A stretch of 64,000 nucleotides of DNA from Clostridiaceae bacterium (GCA_009911065.1 QXWR01000030.1:1-64000), one strand, 5' to 3'; shown: positions 53,544-62,623, counted from the stretch's first letter. The notes: generated by a model from the letters alone, not told the origin. Program-made: numbers and translations.

Positions 53544-54932
53544 CTATTTTCCCATACAAAATCTTCCAAAAATTTCATTTACCAAATCTTCCCCAACTGC
53601 CTCTCCAACAATCGTTCCCAGCTTCCCATAAGCTTCCATCAAATCTATCGTCAAAAAATCTTCCGGCACTCCACTTTCAATTCCCTGAAGAACCATCTTA
53701 ATACTTTGAAAAGCTGACTCCAATGCTGACTTATGACGGGTATTTGTGATCATCACCTCGTCATCTTTCTCAATCTCTCCAATTAAAAACATCCGCTCTA
53801 CTATCTTCTCCAAATCTTCAATTCCTGTCTCCTCTCTGGCTGAAATCACCACAACAGGACAACCAGTTTTCTTCTTTAGTTCATCCACTTCAACTTTCAT
53901 GGAAAGATCTGCCTTATTTAAAAGAACAATCGCTTTTCTTCCCTCAATCCAATCCATAATTTTCTCATCATTCTCATCCAGATCTTCTCCCCCGTCTACC
54001 ACATAAAAAATTAAATCTGCCTCATTTGCCGCTTCTCTGGCCCGAACCACTCCAATCTGCTCCACCACATCTGCTGTTTCCCGAATCCCGGCTGTATCCA
54101 TCAGTTTTAAAAAAACATCCCCCAAACGAATCGGTTCCTCCAATACGTCACGGGTAGTACCTGCCACATCCGTTACAATAGCCCTCTCCTCTCCCACCAA
54201 AACATTCATTAAAGAAGACTTTCCTGCATTGGGCTTTCCCAAAATCACCGTCCGAATCCCCTCTGATACAATCTTCCCATTATCTGCTGAACGGATCAAC
54301 CTTTCAATCTCCTTTGCCACAGGGTCCAAAATCTTCTGAAGCTCCTCCCCATATCCATCCAGAGAAATATGCTCAGGATCATCCAAAGCAGACTCAATAT
54401 AAGCCATATGATATAAAATCTCCTCCCGCAGCTTCCCAATCTTCTGAGATACTGAGCCTTTCAGCTGCCTGACGGAATTTTTCATAGCATATTCATTTTT
54501 TGCATGAATCAAATCCATCACAGCCTCAGCCTGAGACAAATCCATACGGCCATTTAAAAAAGCTCGTTTTGTAAATTCCCCAGGCTCAGCCATATCTGCT
54601 CCTGCCCGAATAACAGCTTCCAATATTTTTCTAGTAACCAATATTCCCCCATGACAATTAATCTCAACGGTATCTTCTCCAGTATAACTGTGAGGTCCCC
54701 TCATTACCACTGCCAAAACCTCATCCAAAACCACTCCACTCTCTTTGATTACCCCATAATGTACCGTATGAGAATCTACATCAGCCAGATGCTTCCCTTT
54801 TTTCCCACTTTCAAACACCCGGTCTGCCACAGTGATTGCCTCGCTTCCGCTAATCCTTACAATCCCTATTCCTGCGCTCCCCATAGCTGTTGCCACAGCT
54901 GCAATGGTATCCGTCATTCTCCCAGTTCCCAT
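53544..54932 (-). CDS. mnmE: tRNA modification GTPase MnmE
   Basis: The 462-residue GTPase has the N-terminal folate-binding domain (TDTIAAVATAMGSAGIGIVR) and the G domain with GKPNAGKSSLMN, DTAGIRET and NKAD. It ends with the catalytic C-terminal motif FCMGK. GGAGG lies six bases before the ATG at 54932. A terminator between jag and this gene suggests that it is partly independent of the upstream operon. Confidence 0.95.
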   Translation of the reverse strand: MGTGRMTDTIAAVATAMGSAGIGIVRISGSEAITVADRVFESGKKGKHLADVDSHTVHYGVIKESGVVLDEVLAVVMRGPHSYTGEDTVEINCHGGILVTRKILEAVIRAGADMAEPGEFTKRAFLNGRMDLSQAEAVMDLIHAKNEYAMKNSVRQLKGSVSQKIGKLREEILYHMAYIESALDDPEHISLDGYGEELQKILDPVAKEIERLIRSADNGKIVSEGIRTVILGKPNAGKSSLMNVLVGEERAIVTDVAGTTRDVLEEPIRLGDVFLKLMDTAGIRETADVVEQIGVVRAREAANEADLIFYVVDGGEDLDENDEKIMDWIEGRKAIVLLNKADLSMKVEVDELKKKTGCPVVVISAREETGIEDLEKIVERMFLIGEIEKDDEVMITNTRHKSALESAFQSIKMVLQGIESGVPEDFLTIDLMEAYGKLGTIVGEAVGEDLVNEIFGRFCMGK

Positions 54933-55005
54933 CCACTGCCTCCAATTTATATAATAAAAAATTAGGATTATCTGATAAAACTCTTATAAAATATTCTTTC
55001 CCAAA

Positions 55006-55053
55006 TAAAAAAAATTGACGGCTAGCGGTGGCTCATTCCCACTACCAGACGCC
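55006..55053 (-). terminator. Intrinsic terminator after jag
   Basis: On the minus strand a 15-position stem with two mismatches and G-T pairs (55017-55053) is followed by a run of eight T residues. It lies in the 230-base gap between jag and mnmE. The rest of the gap contains no gene. Confidence 0.65.
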
Positions 55054-55162
55054 TTGTTACGATTCACTTTCCAAAAAGCAGCATTAGAGAAATAACCGAA
55101 AGTCAAATCTCCATACATTCCATTATTTCTCCAATGCAGCTTAACGTTTGACAACTTATCTC

Positions 55163-56329
55163 TTATTGCTGTACTTCTTTTGTTTCCTCCCGGTTACGTC
55201 CCCCATACCGTTCTCTCCGGTTCCCATAACTCTCTCTCTTTAATGAAATTACCACATGACGATAAGGTTCTTCCCCTTCACTTCTGGTAACAACATAACG
55301 ATCATTCTGAAGGGCAGAATGGATAATTCTTCTCTCATAAGGATTCATAGGCTCCAAAGATACCGGACGTTTCGTTCTCTTTACCTTATAAGAAATATTT
55401 CTGGCAAGAGTCTCCAAAGTATCTTTCCTTCTTTCACGGTAATTTTCCGTATCCAGTTTCACCCGAAGATATCCTTCTGTTTCCTTGTTTACCACAAGGC
55501 TGACCAAATATTGAAGAGAATCCAAAGTCTGTCCCCGCTTACCGATCAAAAGTCCCATATCTTCCCCGGTCAACATGACCTGCATCTCACCTTCTTCACG
55601 GTTTACAGATGTTTCCACAGAAACCTCCATTCCCATTGTTCCAAAAATCTGGTCCAAAAATTCTCTGGCCTTCTGCTGAACAACAGCCTCATCCATCTTC
55701 ACTTCCTGTCTGATCTTTGGCTCTCGTTCTGTTCTTGGCTCACTTAAACGCCGCTCCCGTCCTTCTGGCCTTCCCCCTTCTCGCTTTCCATACCGCTTTC
55801 GGTCAAAATCCCTGGACTCATAATTTTTCCGCTGTGGTCTGTCCCAAACTTTTTCGGTCTGAGAAACAGCTCCCTTTTCCAAAGCCTTCTCCACACCTTC
55901 CAAACTTTCCAATCCTTCATCCTTTGAAGTTTCTTCCTGCTTTAAAACTTCTGTTTTAACAGAACGCTCTTTCTTCTCTTCTTCTGCCTTAGCTTCCTTT
56001 TCTTTTCTTTCCGCCTCAGCCTTTCTTTCTCTTTCCTTTTTCTCTGCTTCTGCTTTTGCCGCCTTTTCTCTCTTCTCAGCTTCCGCTCTGGCAGCCCGCT
56101 CAGCTTTTTCCTTCTCCACCTTTTGTTTTTTGGCTTCTTTTTCCTCATCTTCCCCCATTACGCGGGCACGAATGATACAGGACTTTCCCCCAAATAATCC
56201 TAGAAAACCAGAACTTTCTTTCTGCACCACTTCATAATGCAAATGCTCAGTGGTGGTTTTCAGTTCCAACAAAGCCTTTGTAATGGCTTCATCCAATGTT
56301 TTTGCAGAAATGGTAATCATATCATCCAT
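55163..56329 (-). CDS. jag: RNA-binding protein Jag (KhpB), long-linker form
   Basis: The 388-residue protein has a Jag N-terminal domain (about 1-52, ending GFLGLFGGK). A very long Lys/Glu/Ala/Arg linker (about 60-225) leads to a KH domain (LLIGKRGQTLDSLQYLVSL) and an R3H domain (RRKDTLETLARNIS and MNPYERRIIHSALQ). KhpB binds RNA and affects cell elongation in other Firmicutes. The linker is longer than in Bacillus Jag and has repeated EAEKKER-like units likely to form a single helix. It follows yidC by 14 bases. Confidence 0.93.
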   Translation of the reverse strand: MDDMITISAKTLDEAITKALLELKTTTEHLHYEVVQKESSGFLGLFGGKSCIIRARVMGEDEEKEAKKQKVEKEKAERAARAEAEKREKAAKAEAEKKERERKAEAERKEKEAKAEEEKKERSVKTEVLKQEETSKDEGLESLEGVEKALEKGAVSQTEKVWDRPQRKNYESRDFDRKRYGKREGGRPEGRERRLSEPRTEREPKIRQEVKMDEAVVQQKAREFLDQIFGTMGMEVSVETSVNREEGEMQVMLTGEDMGLLIGKRGQTLDSLQYLVSLVVNKETEGYLRVKLDTENYRERRKDTLETLARNISYKVKRTKRPVSLEPMNPYERRIIHSALQNDRYVVTRSEGEEPYRHVVISLKRESYGNRRERYGGRNREETKEVQQ

Positions 56330-56343
56330 TCTCCTACACCCCC

Positions 56344-57642
56344 TTACTTGTTATGTTTCTCGTTATATTTTGCAACCATAGCCGCCTTGGCTGCCAGACT
56401 TTCCGGATTCGCATTCATATTATAATATTCATTGGATTCCTTCACCTGCTGTCTGGTCTTCTCCAGTTTTTCACTTCTCTGCTTTTCTTCTTTCTCTCTG
56501 GCTGCCTGGATATTTTTCGCATTCATAGTGGCATTCTGAGAAATTTTCTGAGGCGGAAGCCCCTTCTTTGCCCGTTTTGCATTGGCCTTTTCCAAATTCT
56601 TTTGAATCATCTCATCCATATCTACCTTATTCAGATAAGCATTGACGATCAACTGCTGAATAATCTGAAATACACTGCTGGCAACCCAGTAAATACCAAT
56701 TGCCGCTGGAAACGTGAAACAGAAAAATACAGACATCATAGGCATCATCACATTCATCTGTTTCATCATCTGAGCGCTGGTGCTGTTCTCATCCTGCTGA
56801 GGCTGATTGGACATCATAAGCTTTGCGCTGAACCACTGGCTTAAACCTGCCAGAATCGGAATGAGCCAAGCAGCATTGGGCGTCATTCCCTGCCATGGAT
56901 TGGTTGCCAGATTAATACCCAAAAACTCGTTCATCTTCTCAATGGCAACCGAATTTTCACTAATCACAGTAGCGGCATCTGGAAAACGCTTTCCAAGCTC
57001 ACCCCATTGCTCAGGATTCAGTTTATACAAAATATCTACCATCTTGTTGCCAAGAGCTTCCCCTGCCACTCCGGTCAGATCTCCGATTTTTGTGACTCCA
57101 ACAAGAGGAACATTGTTTTCTTCGGCAAACTGAAGTAAGGCGGCTCCCGCCCCCTCTTTTAAATCAGCTGCCGCTGCAGTATTCGTAATTGCATATACTA
57201 CCTGCATAAAATAAGTTTTCACAGAGCTTACATAGGCAGGAATATTATAGATCACCCGGTACAAAGCCAGAAGAATCGGCATCTGAATCAGAAGCTGCAG
57301 ACATCCGCCAGTCATGGAAGTGCCATATTTCTCATAAACCGCTTTGGTCTCCACATTCATCTTCATCATGGACTCATTGTCCGTCTTACCTTTATACTTA
57401 TTCTGAACTGCCTGAAGTTCCGGCTGCATAACTGACATTAATTTTGAAGACTTCTGCTGTTTAATCGTCAGCGGAAACATCAAAACCTTTACAACCAGGG
57501 TAAACAAAATAATACACAACCCAATATTCAATATTCCCATGGAACTGGTAAATCGAAAAAGTAAATCCATAATCCATCCCAAAATTTGGGACACCGGACC
57601 TAAAATCATTCCCCCGGTTTTGGTCAATACTAAGTAATCCAA
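56344..57642 (-). CDS. yidC: Membrane protein insertase YidC
   Basis: The 432-residue protein has the five-helix YidC core with an extended loop (about 155-250) between the second and third membrane segments. ILFTLVVKVLMFPLTIKQQKSS is where most Gram-positive YidC proteins have an Arg in the hydrophilic groove; here it is Lys52. GLSQWFSAKLMM and FPAAIGIYWVASSVFQIIQQ are the later helices. The start is a TTG behind AGGAGG. It lies in the order rnpA-yidD-yidC-jag. Confidence 0.93.
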   Translation of the reverse strand: MDYLVLTKTGGMILGPVSQILGWIMDLLFRFTSSMGILNIGLCIILFTLVVKVLMFPLTIKQQKSSKLMSVMQPELQAVQNKYKGKTDNESMMKMNVETKAVYEKYGTSMTGGCLQLLIQMPILLALYRVIYNIPAYVSSVKTYFMQVVYAITNTAAAADLKEGAGAALLQFAEENNVPLVGVTKIGDLTGVAGEALGNKMVDILYKLNPEQWGELGKRFPDAATVISENSVAIEKMNEFLGINLATNPWQGMTPNAAWLIPILAGLSQWFSAKLMMSNQPQQDENSTSAQMMKQMNVMMPMMSVFFCFTFPAAIGIYWVASSVFQIIQQLIVNAYLNKVDMDEMIQKNLEKANAKRAKKGLPPQKISQNATMNAKNIQAAREKEEKQRSEKLEKTRQQVKESNEYYNMNANPESLAAKAAMVAKYNEKHNK

Positions 57643-57661
57643 TCTGTTACCTCCTCATACG

Positions 57662-57877
57662 TTACGGAACTGGGTCATAACCGCCTTCTGCCCATGGATG
57701 ACACCGAAGAATCCTCCTGACAGACAACCATAATCCTTTAATTACGCCGTACTTTTCCAGTGCTTCAATGGCGTATTGAGAGCACGTAGGCGTATAAATA
57801 CAGTGAGTCCTCATTTTTAGAGGAGACAAAAAAATCTGATACCCCCGAACAAGGAGGATCAAACACCTTTTAATCAT
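57662..57877 (-). CDS. yidD: Membrane protein insertion efficiency factor YidD
   Basis: The 71-residue protein has [28 protein letters not shown] and [13 protein letters not shown], which is the whole YidD signature with its conserved cysteines. It assists membrane insertion by YidC. The frame is open far into rnpA, but the ATG at 57877, ten bases after the rnpA stop, gives the family start. Confidence 0.92.
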   Translation of the reverse strand: MIKRCLILLVRGYQIFLSPLKMRTHCIYTPTCSQYAIEALEKYGVIKGLWLSVRRILRCHPWAEGGYDPVP

Positions 57878-57887
57878 TCTTTCACGC

Positions 57888-58232
57888 TCACTTCGATTCC
57901 CTGAAAATGTTATGCAGCCCGCAAAGGTGCAAATATGCACGCTCAATGTTTTTATAATCTGATACAGCCGCGGCAGCCCGCGCCACCACTACGATGTCCA
58001 ACCCTGTCGTCAACCGTTCCTGATTTAACCGGAAACACTCCCGAATCAATCGGGTCACACGATGCCTCACTACACTGTTCCCTACTCTTTTACTGACTGA
58101 TATTCCTATCCGCCTGCCCGTCTGTCCCGTCTGCCTTACATACATTACCAATTCCTTATTGGCATAGGACTTTTTCTCTCCATAAACAATCTGAAAATCT
58201 TGTCCCTTTTTAATACTTGGAAACCTTTTCAT
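57888..58232 (-). CDS. rnpA: Ribonuclease P protein component
   Basis: The 114-residue basic protein binds the RNase P RNA and helps mature tRNA 5' ends. [21 protein letters not shown] is the central RNR-type motif. The frame is open to 58292, but that part would run through the rpmH-rnpA hairpin. The ATG at 58232 yields the normal length of about 115 residues. Confidence 0.93.
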   Translation of the reverse strand: MKRFPSIKKGQDFQIVYGEKKSYANKELVMYVRQTGQTGRRIGISVSKRVGNSVVRHRVTRLIRECFRLNQERLTTGLDIVVVARAAAAVSDYKNIERAYLHLCGLHNIFRESK

Positions 58233-58261
58233 TACAAATCCCCGGATTCTTTGCTGCTGTG

Positions 58262-58289
58262 AAAAAAGGTCACAATTTCTTGTGACCTT
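58262..58289 (-). terminator. Terminator/attenuator between rpmH and rnpA
   Basis: On the minus strand a perfect 10-bp stem (58280-58289 with 58266-58275) with a four-base loop is followed by T6. It starts seven bases after the rpmH stop. Since rnpA has no visible promoter of its own, it probably works as a partial terminator that lowers rnpA relative to rpmH. Confidence 0.75.
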
Positions 58290-58295
58290 CATTCA

Positions 58296-58430
58296 TCATG
58301 CGGATAATTTTGCTCTTCCCTTTGCTCTTCTGGAAGCCAGTACCTTTCTTCCCCCAGGAGTACTCATTCTTGCACGAAAGCCATGAACCTTTGATCTCTG
58401 TCTGTTCTTAGGCTGGAAAGTCATCTTCAT
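58296..58430 (-). CDS. rpmH: Ribosomal protein L34
   Basis: The 44-residue basic protein translates as [18 protein letters not shown], then [20 protein letters not shown] and a short RAKLSA end. This is L34 of the large ribosomal subunit. GGAGG lies eight bases before the ATG at 58430; the family Met of MTFQP is two codons further. The stop is at 58296-58298. It is first in the rpmH-rnpA-yidD-yidC-jag operon. Confidence 0.95.
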   Translation of the reverse strand: MKMTFQPKNRQRSKVHGFRARMSTPGGRKVLASRRAKGRAKLSA

Positions 58431-58507
58431 ATATAACACCTCCTCTTACTATTACTTCTCTTTTTTAAGCTGCCTCAATTTGACGAATTTGAATTGACAT
58501 CCTCTCA

Positions 58508-58536
58508 ATTATATAGAAAACAAGCTCCTTCGTCAA
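58508..58536 (-). promoter_or_regulatory. Promoter of the rpmH operon
   Basis: Minus-strand TTGACG (58531-58536) and TATAAT (58508-58513) are 17 bases apart. The -35 lies inside the end of the ECF-transporter gene. This is one of the strongest-looking promoters in the window, as expected for a ribosomal protein gene. Confidence 0.8.
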
Positions 58537-59195
58537 GCATTTTTATCCAAAAAAACTCCTGTTTTCCTGCGGGAATGCCGTTTAAATCCCATAAACAATG
58601 CTTCCCCAATAAATGTCACAATAATTGCCGCAGCAATCGCCTCCGGAATGCCGGAAGTAAATATGGTTCCCATAATCAGACCCCACACCGCATCCAAAGC
58701 CACCGACTTAACCGACGCATAATCCCCTGCAAGAAGTACATAAATACTCCCCATAACCAAAACCGTGTTGGTCATAGAACCGATAAATCCAGTTAAAGGA
58801 AGGGCAATGCCGTGATTTACATGAAATTTTTTCAGTAAAATCCATACCCATCCGGAAACCACTCCGATCATTACCCGGCATCCAATGGAAATCCATAAAG
58901 CCTTCACTGCCCCCAAAAGTCCGCTCATACTCATAAAAGGCGAAAAGGCAAAGGACAATAAAGTAGGCGCCATGGTATTGCTGATTAAAGAACACACACC
59001 AAAAGTCGCCCCAAGAATTGCTCCTGCCACAGGACCTAAAAGAACAGCCCCGATAATCACAGGAATGTGTACAGTTGTCGCCTTAATAATAGGAAGCTGT
59101 ATCATTCCCAAAGGCGTATTTGCCAAAAGGACCACAACTGCCATCATAAGTGCCACACTGGTAAGCCAACGGGTATCTTTTCTCTCAATATTCAT
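58533..59195 (-). CDS. ECF transporter S component
   Basis: The 220-residue protein has about six membrane helices and the S-component pattern MMAVVVLLANTPLGMIQLP, IKATTVHIPVIIGAVLLGP, then a glycine-rich GAILGATFG helix. S components give substrate specificity to energy-coupling-factor vitamin importers. The motif is closest to pantothenate-type proteins in my memory, but the vitamin is not certain. AGGAGG six bases before the ATG at 59195 sets the start. No riboswitch is visible in the short leader. The ATPase and T components are not in the window. Confidence 0.82.
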   Translation of the reverse strand: MNIERKDTRWLTSVALMMAVVVLLANTPLGMIQLPIIKATTVHIPVIIGAVLLGPVAGAILGATFGVCSLISNTMAPTLLSFAFSPFMSMSGLLGAVKALWISIGCRVMIGVVSGWVWILLKKFHVNHGIALPLTGFIGSMTNTVLVMGSIYVLLAGDYASVKSVALDAVWGLIMGTIFTSGIPEAIAAAIIVTFIGEALFMGFKRHSRRKTGVFLDKNA

Positions 59196-59261
59196 TTTTG
59201 ACCTCCTGCTACTGTTCCCGGACATCCCAGGATACAATGCATATTATTATGTTTCCTGTAT

Positions 59262-59290
59262 ATAGTATCGGTTTTTCCCTCTTTTGTCAA
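59262..59290 (-). promoter_or_regulatory. Promoter of the ECF S-component gene
   Basis: Minus-strand TTGACA (59285-59290) and TACTAT (59262-59267) are 17 bases apart, with a leader of about 60 nt. It is divergent from dnaA across the origin region. Confidence 0.7.
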
Positions 59291-59327
59291 GATTTTTCCC
59301 CACCTGCCTGTTTATACTGTGAATAAG

Positions 59328-59476
59328 TTATCCACAATCTGTGGATAACTTTGTTGATAATTTTCTATTTTTTCTTTTCTTTTTACTATTTTCGTTGAAA
59401 AACCGTGGGTTTTGGTATACAATGGATGTAGATTGGGTTAGTTCGCATATCCACACAACAAACCCAAATATCCACA
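59328..59476. other. DnaA-box cluster upstream of dnaA (origin part 1)
   Basis: Two perfect boxes face each other: TTATCCACA at 59328-59336 and its inverse at 59340-59348. Two one-mismatch boxes (ATATCCACA) lie at 59447-59455 and 59468-59476 between the dnaA promoter and start. An AT-rich tract separates the pairs. The boxes around the promoter suggest autoregulation of dnaA. Confidence 0.88.
59395..59423 (+). promoter_or_regulatory. Promoter of dnaA
   Basis: TTGAAA (59395-59400) and TACAAT (59418-59423) are 17 bases apart and about 105 bases upstream of dnaA. DnaA boxes lie on both sides. Confidence 0.6.
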
Positions 59477-59527
59477 ACCAGCACCACACTACATTTACTT
59501 TCAAAGAATAATTTAGGAGACGGGTAT

Positions 59528-60901
59528 ATGATCGAGACACTAAAGTCTAAATGGGATGATATCTTACACTATTTAAAAGAAGAACATGATATAACAGATG
59601 TATCATTCAACACATGGCTGATTCCTCTTCGCTTATATTCCTTTGAAAAAGGAAATATTGTCCGAATCATTGTCCCGGACGCTAACTTTCTTGGTTATAT
59701 AAAGAAGAAATACTGTTTTTTCTTAAAAGTAGCCATTGAAGAAATTACAGGAGTAAAATGTGAGATTGAATTTACTGTGGAGGATCAGATTAAAGAAGAA
59801 ATCTCAGGCAAAAATCAGCTGATCCGCAAAAAAGACAGCAAAGTTAGTCAGGAAGCCATACAAAATGCGAATTTGAATCCCAAATACACCTTTGATTCAT
59901 TCGTCGTTGGAGCCAATAACAATCTGGCTCATGCAGCTTCCCTAGCAGTTGCAGAATCCCCTGGTGAAATTTACAATCCATTGTTTATATACGGCGGCGT
60001 GGGATTGGGAAAAACCCACTTGATGCATTCCATAGCCAATTTTATCCTGAAAAACAATGGAACCTCAAAAATTTTGTATGTAACATCTGAAAAATTCACC
60101 AACGAACTGATTGATGCAATCCGAAATAAAAATAATATCTCCACTACGGAATTTCGGGAAAAATACCGCAACAATGACGTTCTGCTGATTGATGATATTC
60201 AGTTCATCATAGGCAAAGAAAGTACTCAGGAAGAATTTTTCCACACCTTCAATGCCCTGTATGAATCAAAAAAGCAGATCATTATCTCCTCGGATAAACC
60301 TCCGAAAGATATTGAAACTTTAGAAGAACGTCTTCGTTCCCGATTTGAATGGGGCCTTACAGTTGACATCCAGTCTCCAGACTATGAGACCCGTATGGCC
60401 ATTCTCCGGAAAAAAGAAGAGATTGAAGGATATAATATTGATAATGGAGTAATCCAGTACATTGCCACTAACATTAAATCAAACATCCGTGAACTGGAAG
60501 GAGCTTTAACTAAAATTGTTGCCTTCTCCAAACTAAACAGCAACAAAGAGATTGATCTGGCTATGGCTGAGGAAGCCTTAAAAGACATTATCTCCCCCAG
60601 CGGTTCCAAAAAAATCACTCCAGATGTCATTATACAGGTAGTGGCGGAACATTACAACTTAACTACCCTAGATCTTCTCTCTCAAAGGCGAAGCAAAGAC
60701 ATTGTGTATCCCAGACAAATTGCCATGTACCTTTGCAGAAATATGACAGAAGTTCCTTTACAGGAGATCGGCAAGGCCATGGGAGGCAGAGATCACACAA
60801 CAATTATACATGGAATTGAAAAAATTTCCAAAGATATTGAAAAAACCCCCACCCTGCAAAACACTGTGGATATCTTAAAGAAGAAACTCAGCCCCAAATA
60901 A
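59528..60901 (+). CDS. dnaA: Chromosomal replication initiator DnaA
   Basis: The 457-residue AAA+ protein opens the origin. It has an N-terminal domain (VSFNTWL), a linker near 85-115, and Walker A GGVGLGKTHLMHSI. VLLIDDIQFI is Walker B, and the C-terminal DNA-binding domain contains RSKDIVYPRQIAMYL and GGRDHTTIIHG. GGAG precedes the ATG. All family motifs are intact. Confidence 0.97.
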   Translation: MIETLKSKWDDILHYLKEEHDITDVSFNTWLIPLRLYSFEKGNIVRIIVPDANFLGYIKKKYCFFLKVAIEEITGVKCEIEFTVEDQIKEEISGKNQLIRKKDSKVSQEAIQNANLNPKYTFDSFVVGANNNLAHAASLAVAESPGEIYNPLFIYGGVGLGKTHLMHSIANFILKNNGTSKILYVTSEKFTNELIDAIRNKNNISTTEFREKYRNNDVLLIDDIQFIIGKESTQEEFFHTFNALYESKKQIIISSDKPPKDIETLEERLRSRFEWGLTVDIQSPDYETRMAILRKKEEIEGYNIDNGVIQYIATNIKSNIRELEGALTKIVAFSKLNSNKEIDLAMAEEALKDIISPSGSKKITPDVIIQVVAEHYNLTTLDLLSQRRSKDIVYPRQIAMYLCRNMTEVPLQEIGKAMGGRDHTTIIHGIEKISKDIEKTPTLQNTVDILKKKLSPK

Positions 60902-60938
60902 CCCTTAATCTGGCAAAAATAAAGGAATATCAAGGCTT

Positions 60939-60998
60939 TTATCCACAGAAAAGTTATACACATTTTTTTGTGGATAACAGGTATAATTTGGTGGATAA
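60939..60998. other. DnaA-box cluster between dnaA and dnaN (origin part 2)
   Basis: The 332-bp gap holds a perfect TTATCCACA (60939-60947) and a one-mismatch TTATACACA (60954-60962). It also holds inverted TGTGGATAA (60969-60977) and GGTGGATAA (60990-60998). An AT-rich stretch at about 61140-61215 could be the unwinding element. Together with the upstream cluster this makes a two-part origin like that of Bacillus. Confidence 0.85.
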
Positions 60999-61233
60999 CT
61001 CAGTGTTGTCTATGGATCGTACTGGTATCACTCCCAGATTTGTGGAAAAACTGCCGGATTCTACCAGACCTTAAGAATCATTATCAACAGACTTTTTAAC
61101 ATGAGATTTATTTTGATATTCAGGGATTAACAGGCTTTTACACAAATTCACAGTCCCTACTACGATTACGACGGAATTTAATATTATTTATATCTCTACA
61201 AATTGCTTATCAAACGGAAAGGAACTTATCAAC

Positions 61234-62349
61234 ATGAAACTGGTATTTCAAAAAGAATCCCTGATGAATGGCATTAACATTGTATCAAAGGCAATTCCAT
61301 CCAAAACTACCATGAATATACTAGAATGTGTCCTGATGGATGCTTCTTCTAATGAAATAAAACTAACCGGCAATGATATGGAACTGGGTATTGAAACAAA
61401 AGTAGAAGGAACCATTATGGAACGGGGAACCATTGCCCTGGAAGCAAAGATCTTTTCCGATATTATACGAAAACTGCCAGACAGTGATTCTCAAGTAACC
61501 ATTGTTTCAGATGAGCGGCTGGTAACTACCATTCAGTGCGACAGCGCCTTATTTAAAATCCAGGGACGGGACCCTCAGGAATTTAGTTACCTTCCTTTCA
61601 TTGAAAAAGACCAGTACATTTGCCTTTCACAATTTTCCTTAAAAGAAGCCATACGGCAGACGATATTTTCCATTGCTCCCAATGACAGCAACAAGATGAT
61701 GGGAGGGGAATTAATGGAGGTAAAGGATAATGTTTTAAAGCTGGTTTCCCTGGACGGACACCGGATTTCCATTCGCAATATTCTGTTAAGAGATAATTAT
61801 GATAGCAGAAAGGTGATTATTCCTGGCAAAACTCTCTCAGAAATCAGCAAGATCCTCACAGGAGACAATGAAAAGGATGTACTGATTTATTTTAGCAAAA
61901 ATCATATTCTGTTTGAATTTAATGATACTATGGTAGTTTCCCGTCTGATTGAAGGAGAATACTTTAAGATTGATCATATGTTATCAAATGACTATGATAC
62001 TCATATTAAAATAAATAAAAAGATTTTTATGGACAATATTGACCGGGCCATGATCATGATTCGTGACAATGATCGAAAACCCATTATATTAAAAGTAGAA
62101 GAAAACAACGTCAACATGAGAATCCGCTCTTCTTTTGGCTCTATGGATGCAGATGTAGAGGCTCAGAAAACGGGAAATGATATAATGATTGCGTTTAATC
62201 CCAAATTTCTTTTGGACGCTCTGCGGGTGATTGACGACGAGGAGGTTGATATTTATATGCTAAATCCCAAATCTCCCTGTTTTCTTAAAGACGACGAAGG
62301 AAATTATATTTATCTGATTCTTCCAGTGAATTTTATAGCTGAAGATTAA
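61234..62349 (+). CDS. dnaN: DNA polymerase III beta clamp
   Basis: The 371-residue sliding clamp begins MKLVFQKESLMNGINIVSKA and contains the three repeated clamp domains. SLDGHRIS lies at about 172 and LPVNFIAED at the end. It holds the polymerase on DNA. AAGGAAC precedes the ATG. The gene follows the second DnaA-box cluster directly. Confidence 0.96.
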   Translation: MKLVFQKESLMNGINIVSKAIPSKTTMNILECVLMDASSNEIKLTGNDMELGIETKVEGTIMERGTIALEAKIFSDIIRKLPDSDSQVTIVSDERLVTTIQCDSALFKIQGRDPQEFSYLPFIEKDQYICLSQFSLKEAIRQTIFSIAPNDSNKMMGGELMEVKDNVLKLVSLDGHRISIRNILLRDNYDSRKVIIPGKTLSEISKILTGDNEKDVLIYFSKNHILFEFNDTMVVSRLIEGEYFKIDHMLSNDYDTHIKINKKIFMDNIDRAMIMIRDNDRKPIILKVEENNVNMRIRSSFGSMDADVEAQKTGNDIMIAFNPKFLLDALRVIDDEEVDIYMLNPKSPCFLKDDEGNYIYLILPVNFIAED

Positions 62350-62404
62350 TCATTGGACGTTTTCATTGTAAACTGACTACTTGACAGGTTTGAAAGGACA
62401 AATA

Positions 62405-62623
62405 ATGGAAATAATTAAAATCAGAGACGAGTACATCCGTTTGGGCCAGCTTTTAAAGCTGGCCGGAATGTGCAGTTCTGGGGTGGATGCAAAAAATGAA
62501 ATCAAAGAAGGCAAGGTACAAGTCAACCATCAGACCGAACTGCAGCGGGGGAAAAAGCTCAGAAACGGAGATATAGTCACTTATCAGGGAAAGTCTGTCC
62601 AAATTAACAGCTATGATGATTGA
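62405..62623 (+). CDS. yaaA: S4-domain RNA-binding protein YaaA
   Basis: The 72-residue protein has the S4 fold: IRLGQLLKLAGMCSSGVDAK, then NEIKEGKVQVNHQ and KLRNGDIVTYQGKSV. The Bacillus equivalent lies in the same place between dnaN and recF and is linked to ribosome assembly. The ATG at 62405 with AAGGAC is preferred over 62381. It overlaps recF by 11 bases. Confidence 0.92.
   Translation: MEIIKIRDEYIRLGQLLKLAGMCSSGVDAKNEIKEGKVQVNHQTELQRGKKLRNGDIVTYQGKSVQINSYDD

Noticed and set aside
55942-56148. Minus-strand Lys/Arg-rich frame of 68 codons in jag
   Set aside because: It is an out-of-frame reading of the Glu/Lys linker repeats of jag.
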